Positions 1 to 7,100 of a DNA stretch of 9,943 nt are shown here, piece by piece. The number at the start of each line of letters is the position of its first letter. Positions within the stretch are counted from its first letter, which is position 1. The stretch comes from Rhodospirillaceae bacterium. GTDB taxonomy: Bacteria > Pseudomonadota > Alphaproteobacteria > Rhodospirillales > Magnetovibrionaceae. The translations under genes were made by a program, and so were the position numbers. The stretch lies in assembly GCA_002401565.1 (NCBI GenBank), contig NVTL01000004.1, positions 56,214 to 66,156 of the forward strand, in the 5' to 3' direction. The notes beneath the pieces are model-generated. The model had not been told where the DNA came from. It ran no database searches and worked only from the letters and a program-made list of their open reading frames with translations.

Positions 1-573
1 TGGATAACGTTTTTTCAATTCGCGCGGCGTCAATTCCATACGGCGCAACGTGCCATCTAACTTGCCACCCGCGCTGTCTTCAAAAACAACATCGAATAAG
101 GGGACGGCGGTAAATTGAAAGGCTGATGCTTCACCCAAGGGGCTCTCTTCTAACATCAAACACGCCGTGCCTGCCGTCACCAGATCTAAAAAACACTGAT
201 GAATTTCGATGGTGAAATTTGAACGATCAAAGTGAAACTGAAGTGTTTTAGAAATATTTTCTAGCTTTGGCGAAATGATTTGAGAATCTTCATCATTCAC
301 TTCGGTCCCGGCCATTAAGCCAATCCATTTTGACCAAGGCGGCGTTAAATTTGATAACAAGCTTGCCGCCAATTGATCAACCGCATCGGGGGCCGTGCCA
401 TCAAATAATTTGTCGGCTGTTTTGGCGCCGGACTGTTCACGCGTTCCCCGTAACGGAAGCGCATAATCGTAACATTCTGTCCAATGCGATTCCCATAGGC
501 GCCGACGCTCTTTTGCATTTTCATAAGTCCGCAACACCTGTTCAGGGGTCAGCTGTGTATTTTGCTCCTGCAT
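1..573 (-). CDS. phage head-to-tail connector (portal) protein, N-terminal part
   Basis: The gene is partial: 191 residues are present and it runs off the left edge. Podovirus connector proteins of this type usually have about 500-560 residues. They form the dodecameric ring at the capsid vertex through which DNA is packaged and to which the tail attaches. The translation opens with a charged helix, then has ALPLRGTREQ near 35-45, KLFDGTAPDAVDQLAASLLS near 53-72 and LTPPWSKWIGL near 74-84. This 'LFDGTA..A...LA..L.S.LTPP...W' pattern is what I know from the head-to-tail connecting family (T7 gp8-like). The ATG at 573 is preferred because AGGAG (585-581) lies 7 nt upstream. Another in-frame ATG at 579 overlaps the stop of the preceding gene as ATGA but is only 1 nt from that Shine-Dalgarno. 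Its placement just after a 68-aa phage protein supports a structural operon. The family call rests on pattern recognition, not a search. Confidence 0.82.
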   Translation of the reverse strand, partial: MQEQNTQLTPEQVLRTYENAKERRRLWESHWTECYDYALPLRGTREQSGAKTADKLFDGTAPDAVDQLAASLLSNLTPPWSKWIGLMAGTEVNDEDSQIISPKLENISKTLQFHFDRSNFTIEIHQCFLDLVTAGTACLMLEESPLGEASAFQFTAVPLFDVVFEDSAGGKLDGTLRRMELTPRELKKRYP

Positions 574-575
574 GG

Positions 576-782
576 TCATTCTCCTAATAAGGATTTTTTC
601 TGGGGGGCGGACTCATTGGTGCCGAGCAAGCCACGATCCGAAGTAACAATGGTGCCGGCCCGTCCACGACGGCGTCTGTCCATCGATTCAAGACGCGCCT
701 TTTCTTCTTCTATTGCCGGATCAACGATTTCCGGTGCGGGTGGCAGGGGGGGTGGCGATGGTGCTGAGAATATTCCGCCCAT
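576..782 (-). CDS. small proline-rich phage protein upstream of portal
   Basis: This gene encodes 68 residues. The N-terminus is MGGIFSAP followed by a proline-rich stretch (about 8-17), then an acidic-to-basic helical segment (about 22-41) with RRRRGRAG, then TIVTSDRGLLG (44-54) and a C-terminal KKSLLGE. From memory, short proteins with a Pro-rich head, a 'GRAxTIxT..GLL' motif and a KK.LLG tail recur beside portal or structural genes in phages of proteobacteria. Their function is unknown to me, although a virion or assembly role is plausible. The start is supported by AAGGAG about 8 nt upstream of the ATG. The stop at 578-576 overlaps the alternative portal ATG at 579, so the two genes are probably translationally coupled. 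It begins only 30 nt after a strong intrinsic terminator, so its expression must rely on read-through or a promoter I cannot see. Confidence 0.75.
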   Translation of the reverse strand: MGGIFSAPSPPPLPPAPEIVDPAIEEEKARLESMDRRRRGRAGTIVTSDRGLLGTNESAPQKKSLLGE

Positions 783-811
783 GGTTAGGACTCCTTTTGT
801 AGGTTAAACAC

Positions 812-841
812 AAAAAAACCCGGAGAATGTTCTCCGGGTTT
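812..841 (-). terminator. intrinsic terminator inside the phage operon
   Basis: A perfect inverted repeat spans 816-841 (AAACCCGGAGAA / TTCTCCGGGTTT, two-base centre, 9 bp of it GC-rich core). On the minus strand it is followed by an uninterrupted run of T down to 812, the classic form of a Rho-independent terminator. It lies 36 nt past the stop of the 158-aa gene and 30 nt before the start of the 68-aa gene. It would therefore end or attenuate leftward transcription before the structural genes. The plus-strand reading has a weaker T tract (TTTGCTTT). Confidence 0.85.
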
Positions 842-876
842 GCTTTAGACGCAGTAGTGGCCTTTCGTTAAAGAGA

Positions 877-1353
877 TTAATATCCCAACTGTTGGGAAAA
901 GTCAAGGATTTTTTTCACTTTGTTTTCATTTAATAGGAATTTGTATAAGCCATACGGGGTAAATAGACTGCTTTTATGCAATCCAAGGGAGCGCTTGACG
1001 GCTTCAACACATGTAAAAGGTCTCCACGGCAATACTTCCACAGTCAACGGGCGGACATAGGTCTCGACAATACAATAGCCTTGCTGTACCAGGCTATTCT
1101 TCAGTACCTTATCATCATGAACAGCCCATAATGAAATTTGCGTAGCCGTTGAGAGCGGGTTATAGAGCACCCAATTCGACCCCTCAAGATCCCCAGCGTC
1201 ACCACCTTCAACACCGCATTTGATTAAAACGAAACAATGGCGAAAGCCCGGACGAAGGACCCGTAGCCATGCTAAATCTGCTTGATCTGAAAAAACAACA
1301 AGTGCTCTTTTTTGTTGTGTCTTAAGGTTGTACTCTGCAATGCTTTTCATCAA
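877..1353 (-). CDS. phage-associated protein, candidate permuted papain-like (NlpC/P60-, YiiX-type) cysteine enzyme
   Basis: The product has 158 residues with no signal peptide or membrane segment visible. FRHCFVLIK (37-45) looks like a beta strand carrying a histidine (H39). WVLYNPLS (61-68) looks like a second strand with a polar residue (N65). PFTCVEAVKRSLGL (112-125) puts a cysteine (C115) at the start of a helix, and TPYGLYKFL follows. A His strand, then a polar strand, then Cys at a helix N-terminus is the order in circularly permuted papain-fold enzymes (LRAT, YiiX, permuted NlpC/P60), so an amidase or peptidase role in phage lysis or entry is possible. That is inference. I recall similar proteins in alphaproteobacterial phage clusters but know no characterised one. 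The start is uncertain by one codon: TTG 1353 is about 10 nt from AAGGAA and ATG 1350 about 13 nt. It overlaps the upstream gene by about 30 nt and is followed by a terminator. Confidence 0.75.
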   Translation of the reverse strand: MMKSIAEYNLKTQQKRALVVFSDQADLAWLRVLRPGFRHCFVLIKCGVEGGDAGDLEGSNWVLYNPLSTATQISLWAVHDDKVLKNSLVQQGYCIVETYVRPLTVEVLPWRPFTCVEAVKRSLGLHKSSLFTPYGLYKFLLNENKVKKILDFSQQLGY

Positions 1354-1717
1354 GTTCTACGATTCCTTTTGATTTCAATATTGTCGAAAGCCTATCTAAT
1401 GCTTCGTCCCATATCGCCCATGTGCGCTGCTCACTGTATACACGTGGATCGGGTGGTTGATTTTTCCAACCATATTCTGCTAAGACTTTCAAATGCTCTG
1501 AATTTAACTTTTTACGTTTACGCAATTGCATAACAAAACGATATATATCATCCGGATCACAAGGCCGAGCCTCGATAGATTCAACTTTTAAAGACAGCGC
1601 ATCTTCGCGCCTTGCCCGTTCGGACCGGACATACCAGAACCAGGCTTCTTCGGTATCCTTAAAAGGAATAATCTTTTTAGAAAATTGAGTCTTAGGAAAA
1701 AAATTGAACCGCGCCAT
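1322..1717 (-). CDS. conserved unknown protein, first gene of the phage-like operon
   Basis: The product has 131 residues, is basic and probably cytosolic. Recognisable blocks are AWFWYVRSERAR (25-36), RPCDPDDIYR (51-60), HLKVLAEYG (75-83), PPDPR (88-92) and WDEALDRL...KGIV (103-120). I recall a family with this block order in alphaproteobacteria, where it is annotated only as hypothetical, and I assign no function. The blocks look mostly helical, and a DNA-binding or packaging-accessory role cannot be excluded. The ATG at 1717 is preceded by AAGGGG with about 5 nt spacing. It is the promoter-proximal gene, with about 40 nt of leader after the promoter near 1780, and its 3' end overlaps the next gene by about 30 nt, which indicates translational coupling. 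The DNA of this gene and the next looks more AT-rich than lysK or the redox gene, which fits acquired DNA. Confidence 0.8.
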   Translation of the reverse strand: MARFNFFPKTQFSKKIIPFKDTEEAWFWYVRSERARREDALSLKVESIEARPCDPDDIYRFVMQLRKRKKLNSEHLKVLAEYGWKNQPPDPRVYSEQRTWAIWDEALDRLSTILKSKGIVELDEKHCRVQP

Positions 1718-1765
1718 AGCAACCCCTTATGCATGTATTGTGTTTAGTTGTGCTCTCTTTGTTCC

Positions 1766-1793
1766 TTTATAGCGTTGAATTTCTCCATGTCAA
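1766..1793 (-). promoter_or_regulatory. sigma-70-type promoter of the leftward phage operon
   Basis: On the minus strand a consensus -35 TTGACA (1793-1788) is separated by 16 nt from a -10 TATAAA (1771-1766, 5 of 6 matches to TATAAT). The predicted start is near 1758, giving a leader of about 40 nt that contains the AAGGGG ribosome binding site of the 131-aa gene. The -35 lies inside the spacer of a perfect inverted repeat (1773-1804), so the promoter is probably blocked when a dimeric repressor is bound. Confidence 0.7.
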
Positions 1794-1804
1794 CAAATTC
1801 AACG
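1773..1804. promoter_or_regulatory. candidate operator for the S24 repressor (10-bp perfect inverted repeat)
   Basis: CGTTGAATTT (1773-1782) and AAATTCAACG (1795-1804) are perfect reverse complements separated by 12 nt. The spacer holds the consensus -35 of the leftward promoter, and the left arm lies between that -35 and its -10. A third related half, TCAAC (1790-1794), sits in the spacer. The repeat lies midway between a LexA/CI-fold repressor gene and a divergent phage operon, which is the usual place for a lytic or SOS operator. It could also form an AT-rich hairpin in RNA, but it has no GC core for termination. Assigning it to this repressor is inference. Confidence 0.55.
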
Positions 1805-1818
1805 TATTTTTTCCTAAT
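1790..1818 (+). promoter_or_regulatory. weak candidate promoter of the S24 repressor gene
   Basis: TCAACA (1790-1795, 4 of 6 to TTGACA) and CCTAAT (1813-1818, 4 of 6 to TATAAT) are separated by 17 nt on the plus strand. The predicted start near 1825 gives a leader of about 27 nt. The -35 overlaps the right arm of the inverted repeat, so the repressor could regulate its own gene. The match is weak and other placements are possible. Confidence 0.3.
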
Positions 1819-1851
1819 GACTTTTGCATTAACTTCTGTGATATTCTTCCC

Positions 1852-2481
1852 ATGTTAAATCATGCAAACGTTTGGAGAGCTATTGATCAGATCGCGGCGG
1901 CCTATGGGCTGTCGGTTTCTGGCTTGGCAAAGAAGTCTGGCTTAGACGCCACCACATTCAACAAGTCAAAGCGGCAAACCCGCGATGGCAAGTTAAGGTG
2001 GCCGTCGACAGAAAGTGTTTCAAAGATTTTGACCGCCACGGGCGCCGATCTTCAGGAATACGTCGCTTATGTCGAAACGGGCCAACGTGCAGCACCGCAA
2101 AACATTCCCTTGATTGGATTGGCGCAGGCAGGCTCTGCGGGTTATTTTGATGATGCGGGTTATCCGACACGGGGCAGCTGGGATGAAATTTCATTTCCGG
2201 GCACCACCGACCACCATGTCTTTGCCTTGGAAATTTCAGGCGACAGTATGGAACCGGTTTTCCGCGACGGAGATATCGTGATTGTATCGCCCGAAGAAAG
2301 CGTACGCCGTGGTGACCGCGTTGTGGTCCGCACCAAAGAAGGGGAAGTTATGGCCAAGGTTCTCAAACGCAAAACCGCTGGCTACATTCAACTCAGCTCA
2401 TTCAACCCGAACCACGAAGACCGTGAATTCCAGTTGGATGATGTCGATTGGATTCACCGTATTTTGTGGGCGGCGCAATAG
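1852..2481 (+). CDS. S24/LexA-fold HTH transcriptional repressor with self-cleavage dyad
   Basis: The product has 209 residues. Residues 1-75 form an N-terminal HTH region, with GLSVSGLAKKSGLDATTFNK (19-38) as the likely helix-turn-helix. NIPLIGLAQAGSAGYFDD (84-101) is the hinge and contains Ala-Gly pairs (93-94, 96-97) of the kind cut in LexA and CI. The peptidase domain has ALEISGDSMEPVFRDGD (Ser132 nucleophile) and EVMAKVLKR (Lys169 general base). Such proteins repress as dimers and are inactivated by RecA-stimulated autocleavage. I recall very similar S24 regulators across alphaproteobacteria. The ATG at 1852 is chosen because the family starts 'ML.HA..W.AI'. An in-frame ATG at 1729 would add 41 hydrophobic residues and cross the promoter. 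No clear Shine-Dalgarno precedes 1852. The gene is divergent from the phage operon and convergent with lysK, with only 6 nt between the stops. Its target is probably the adjacent inverted repeat. Confidence 0.88.
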   Translation: MLNHANVWRAIDQIAAAYGLSVSGLAKKSGLDATTFNKSKRQTRDGKLRWPSTESVSKILTATGADLQEYVAYVETGQRAAPQNIPLIGLAQAGSAGYFDDAGYPTRGSWDEISFPGTTDHHVFALEISGDSMEPVFRDGDIVIVSPEESVRRGDRVVVRTKEGEVMAKVLKRKTAGYIQLSSFNPNHEDREFQLDDVDWIHRILWAAQ

Positions 2482-2487
2482 CTTTTG

Positions 2488-4089
2488 CTAATCTGACAGA
2501 TAATCGCCGTTTAAAGCCTGGGTAATTAGTTCAGCCGATTCTTTTACACCGTACAGGGCAAAGAAACTGCCCATGCGCGGGCCTTGTTCTTGGCCGAGCA
2601 ACACTTCGTAACACGCCTTAAACCAATCACGCAGGTTTTCAAAACCGTGGGCTTTGCCGATTTCAAAGACTTCCGTTTGGATGTCTTTGGCCGGAGTCTC
2701 GGAATCCAGCTCCAACAACTTTGCCTGCAAAGCCTCCAACGCACCGCGTTCCGCATCAGTGGGCGCACGGTATTGTTTTTTAGGCTTCACAAAGTCTTTG
2801 TAATAATTGATGGCATAACCAACCAGACTATCCAAAATCGGCGAGTTTTCGGGCGTTGCAGCCGCATTGTAGCGCGAGATAAAGTGCCACAGCACCGCTT
2901 TGTCTTCGGAATGACAGACACTGGCCAAGTTCAGCAAGATATTAAAGCTAAGTCCGGCCCCTTCGGGATTAGGCGGCGTGCCAGCGTGAATGTGCCAAAC
3001 TGGGCTGTTCAGTTGGTCTTTGTCTTCTTGTCCATCGAATTTTGACAAATGAGACAGATATTCATCAACGGTTTTTGGAATCACATCAAAAAACAGGCGT
3101 TTTGCCGTTTTGGGTTTTTGATACATGAACAAACTGAGACTTTCTGGCGTGGCATACCGCAACCATTCTTCCATGCCCAAACCATTGCCCTTGGATTTAG
3201 AAATCTTTTCACCGTTTTCATCCAAGAATAATTCATACGTCAGATTGGTCGGCGGCGTACCGCCCAAGGCCCGGCAAATACGGCTGGACAGACGCACAGA
3301 ATCAATCAAATCTTTGCCCGACATTTCATAATCAACGTCTAACGCGACCCAACGTCCGGCCCAATCGGCTTTCCATTGCAATTTGACATTGCCGCCTGTG
3401 ACGGATGTTTCGACTAAGTTTCCATCATCATTTTTGTAAACAATGGTGCCGTCATCAGGCTTGGTTTCAACAACAGGCACCTGCAATACATGGCCCGTCG
3501 TGGGGCAAACGGGCAAAAATGGAGAATACGTGGCGCGGCGTTCTTCGCCCAACGTTGGCAGGATGATGTCCAAAATTTTATCATGGTTTTGCAAAATTTT
3601 AAGCAACGTCTCATCCAACGTTCCGGCTTTGTATTCTTCGGTGGCCGATTTAAAGTCGTATTCAAATCCAAAATCATCCAAAAATGAAATCAGACGCGCA
3701 TTGTTATGATGAGCAAAGCTTTCGTGTGTACCAAAGGGATCGGGAACTTTCGTCAACGGCAACCCAAGGTGCTGGTTCAGCATGTCTTGGTTGGGAAGGT
3801 TGGTTGGAACCTTACGCAGGCCATCCATATCATCCGAAAACGCAAACAATTTGGTTGGCATTCCGGTCAAAGTTTCAAACGCATGACGCACCATGGTGGT
3901 GCGCGCAACTTCGCCAAACGTGCCGATGTGCGGAAGCCCCGACGGTCCGTATCCCGTTTCAAACAGAACATAACCCTTTTCGGGAAGCTTGCCGTTCAAG
4001 GCCTTCAACAAAGAACGCGCTTCGGCAAATGGCCAAGCCTTTACGTTTTGGGCAAGTTCTTTAAGGGCGGCAGTGTCTAAATGGGTCAT
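2488..4089 (-). CDS. lysK: lysyl-tRNA synthetase, class I
   Basis: This enzyme charges tRNA(Lys) with lysine using ATP in the cytosol. The 533 residues match the normal length of class I LysRS. The Rossmann catalytic domain shows GPSGLPHIGTFGE (48-60), with HIGT as the HIGH motif, and KISKSKGNG (295-303), which is the KMSKS loop. YMFQ-like and helical C-terminal segments follow (WHIHAG..P, about 365-370, then the helical anticodon-binding region to residue 533). Class I LysRS is unrelated to the class II enzyme of most bacteria and is typical of archaea, alphaproteobacteria and spirochaetes. It starts at the ATG at 4089, where the upstream Shine-Dalgarno is weak. It lies 60 nt downstream of the large redox fusion gene on the same strand with no terminator between, so co-transcription is likely. 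A short dyad CGATCA/TGATCG (4101-4123) sits in its leader, with no known meaning. The ORF is complete with all signature motifs. Confidence 0.97.
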   Translation of the reverse strand: MTHLDTAALKELAQNVKAWPFAEARSLLKALNGKLPEKGYVLFETGYGPSGLPHIGTFGEVARTTMVRHAFETLTGMPTKLFAFSDDMDGLRKVPTNLPNQDMLNQHLGLPLTKVPDPFGTHESFAHHNNARLISFLDDFGFEYDFKSATEEYKAGTLDETLLKILQNHDKILDIILPTLGEERRATYSPFLPVCPTTGHVLQVPVVETKPDDGTIVYKNDDGNLVETSVTGGNVKLQWKADWAGRWVALDVDYEMSGKDLIDSVRLSSRICRALGGTPPTNLTYELFLDENGEKISKSKGNGLGMEEWLRYATPESLSLFMYQKPKTAKRLFFDVIPKTVDEYLSHLSKFDGQEDKDQLNSPVWHIHAGTPPNPEGAGLSFNILLNLASVCHSEDKAVLWHFISRYNAAATPENSPILDSLVGYAINYYKDFVKPKKQYRAPTDAERGALEALQAKLLELDSETPAKDIQTEVFEIGKAHGFENLRDWFKACYEVLLGQEQGPRMGSFFALYGVKESAELITQALNGDYLSD

Positions 4090-4149
4090 ATTCTTAAGCT
4101 CGATCAGGTGTTAATTTTGATCGCAAAGTAAGGCCCCGCGCGGTTAACG

Positions 4150-7100
4150 TCAACCGTCCTCAAAACAATGTTCGATCCACTTTGCCGTCAGCTTTTCCGA
4201 TACGGCGTTTTGACGCAGGCGCGAATTCAGACTGGCGAAGTCGACCAGGTCCAATCTTTGGTCCTGATTAAAGCAACTGAACACCACTTTGACCTCGCCC
4301 GTGTCCGGGTCCACGTGCCGTTGCAAACACTGGGCACAGATTTCTTTCATCATGCATTGCATGGGCGAATTGATGGACCCATAGCCCTTGTGACCCGGTT
4401 TAAAGAGGTCTTTCAACACGCCATGACGAGCCTCGGTCACGGCCTTCATCATCATGTCCGAACCAATCGCAATGACCCGGTCCACGTCTGAAATTTTTAA
4501 GTTCGTTTCACCCAGTTCACCGTTTCCGTACGCCCGCATGGCCCGAACAATATTTCCGGTGAAGGTCAAGTCGGTGTCCCGGTCCGGAACAAATCCTGGT
4601 TCCTGATCACAGCACCAGACAATCGTATCGGCGGCTTTTTTAATATTTTCAATGTGATAACGGTCATTTACACCTTTATAAGCGGCAAAGTACAAAACTT
4701 TTGAGCCCGCTTCACGCAAGGCCTGACCAATGGAAAACAGCACCGCATTGCCCAATCCGCCGCCCGCCAACAACACGGTTTCACCGCCCGGTGTGGCGGT
4801 AGGGGCTCCGGTTGGGCCCATCAAAATGACCGGTTCGCCAACGCTTAAATGCGCACATAAATTAGACGACCCGCCCATTTCCAAAACGATCACGCTGACC
4901 AATCCTTGATCTCTGTCCACCCATGCGCCCGTCAAAGCCATGCCTTCCATCGCCATTTTAGTGTTAACGCGCACAGACGTCACGGCTTCGAAATTTTGCA
5001 GACGGAAAAACTGTCCGGGCTTAAAAGCATTGGCCGCGAACGGGGCCTTGATCACCACTTCGACAATATTCAGATTGTGACGAATGACCTCGTGCACGGT
5101 GGCCACAAGGCCCGTATCCAACGCCTCGACCAAGGCTGCATAATCCACATCACTGGGTTTTGATTTGTGCAAAACTTCGCTGACAAACGGATAGCCTTGT
5201 TTGGCGCTGGCCATGGCTTTAACCACGTTTCCGGCGAAACTGGGATGCAAGTCACCAAAGAAACTGATGGATTTTCCGCTTTCCGCATTCATTAATATCT
5301 GAACTTTTTCGGGTTTGTCCGTCCATTCGGGCGTGACATTTTCACCATCTGAATCAACGGCTTGGAAGTATTTTCCATCCAACGCTGCAAAATCAGGATT
5401 TTCTCGTGACAACACCGTATTGGGTTGCGTTCCCGCCGCCACCAGCACCGCGCGGGCGGGCAATGAGACGTTTTTTCCGGTGCCGTGCGGACGACCGTCT
5501 TCACCTATTTCCTGAACTTCCAAGGTCAAAGCTTTTGCCCAACCAAAATCATCGATTTCAACGGCCAAGGGCGATACGAGCTCGGCAAAATAAATGCCCT
5601 GTTCCATCGCTTTTTCGACTTCTTCATGGTTCAGGGTATAGCTGGGGGCATCGATCAAGCGGCGGCGATAAGCAATGGTCGCCCCGCCCCACGATTGCAA
5701 CAGTTCTGAAAAATCAGGCGCTCGGCGTTCGGCCTTAGCCGCCGCCCGCTCGTACCGAATGGCGCGACCGTGTTCTAAGAAATCCTCACCAATAGAGGTA
5801 TCTTCGTCGGTCCAGCGTTCGCGAACTTTTTCTGCACCCAACTTGGCTTCTAACACGTCATAACGTTCCAAGAATTTTTCGACCTGTTTGACATAATAAG
5901 CCAAGGCTTCGGTGGCCGTATCGATAGCGGTCAAGCCCCCGCCAATGATCACGGCGGGCAAGCGCAATTGCAAATTGGCCACGCTGTCAGCTTTCGCTGC
6001 CCCGGTCAATTGCAAGGCCATCAAGAAATCAGAAGCCTGCCGCACACCCCGAGCCAGATTGTTTTCCATGTTCAAAACGGTGGGCTTTCCGGCCCCCATG
6101 CACAAAGCAACATGATCAAAGCCTAGGGCAAAAGCCTGTTCTTTGGTCATTTGTGCGCCGAAACGCACACCGCCATACAGACGAAACGCGGCCCGACGTT
6201 CCAACAACAACCGTTCAATTTTCAGGAAATTTTTATCCCAACGGACAGTGATGCCGTATTCCGCAACGCCACCAAAACCATCCATAGACCGCGTATCCAA
6301 AGGATCGCGAATATCATCGATGTTTTCAATAGGTGTATATACACCTAATTCTGAGAGGGCGGGGGCAAGCGGTTCGATTTTGGCCCCGTCAATGGCAACG
6401 ATGGCATGGCCTTCGTTCATCAAATGATGGCTCAACGCTGCACCCGCAGGTCCCATGCCGACCACCAAAACCTTATAGCCGCTTTTGGCCTTTGGCAAAG
6501 GCCGTTCAAGATTGAGCGGATTCCAACGAGTCAAAAGGCTATAGACCTCGAACCCCCATGGCAGTTCCAAAACATCTTTAAGGGCGCGGGTTTCCACTTC
6601 GGGAATGTTCACGGGTTGCTGTTTTTGATAGATGCACGATTTCATACAATCATTGCAAATCCGATGTCCGGTTCCGGCACATAACGGATTATCAATGGCG
6701 ATCAGAGCCAGTGCGCCAATCGCGTGGCCGTGCATTTTTGCCGCATGCATTTCGGAAATTTTTTCCGTTAACGGGCAACCCGACAATTCAACGCCCGCCG
6801 CATTTTTTTGATAGTCCCCGGTTTTACGGTCCCGCAAACCGATAGAACATGAATCCTTGCCGCGATCATGGCACAGCACACAATAATGGGCTTCGTCCAA
6901 GGCGCCGATTAAATCACAGCCTTGATCCGTCAGCGCAAAACCATCGCGGGGAACGCGGCGATCTTTGGTGAAGTGGCTCGCATCAACCCCCGCCACTTGT
7001 GTTTGATCCAATTCAACAAGATTTTCAAAATCCATTTTTTCCGGCTGGCGAAACAGAATATCATCGCCATGGCGGGCATGACCTGCATCGCTCAAAGTTG

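Noticed and set aside
330..807. Plus-strand open frames at 330-587 and 562-807
   Set aside because: They are antisense to the portal and the 68-aa phage protein, lack ribosome binding sites and have no recognisable composition.
1729..1851. 41-codon upstream extension of the S24 repressor to an ATG at 1729
   Set aside because: The extension is hydrophobic and unlike the family N-terminus, and it crosses the leftward promoter and inverted repeat. The family-like start is at 1852.
2479..2490. TAGC-TTTT-GCTA palindrome joining the stop codons of the repressor and lysK as a terminator
   Set aside because: The stem is only 4 bp with no following T run. It is a by-product of two TAG stops facing each other.
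2584..4080. Several plus-strand open frames over lysK
   Set aside because: Antisense shadows of a clear class I lysyl-tRNA synthetase.
4101..4123. CGATCA/TGATCG dyad upstream of lysK as an operator, or a T-box-like leader
   Set aside because: Only 6-bp arms in a 60-nt gap, with no T-box elements or promoter around it.
4141..4156. CGGTT/AACCG hairpin at the end of the redox fusion gene as a terminator
   Set aside because: The stem is 5 bp and has no T tract on the minus strand, so read-through into lysK is expected.
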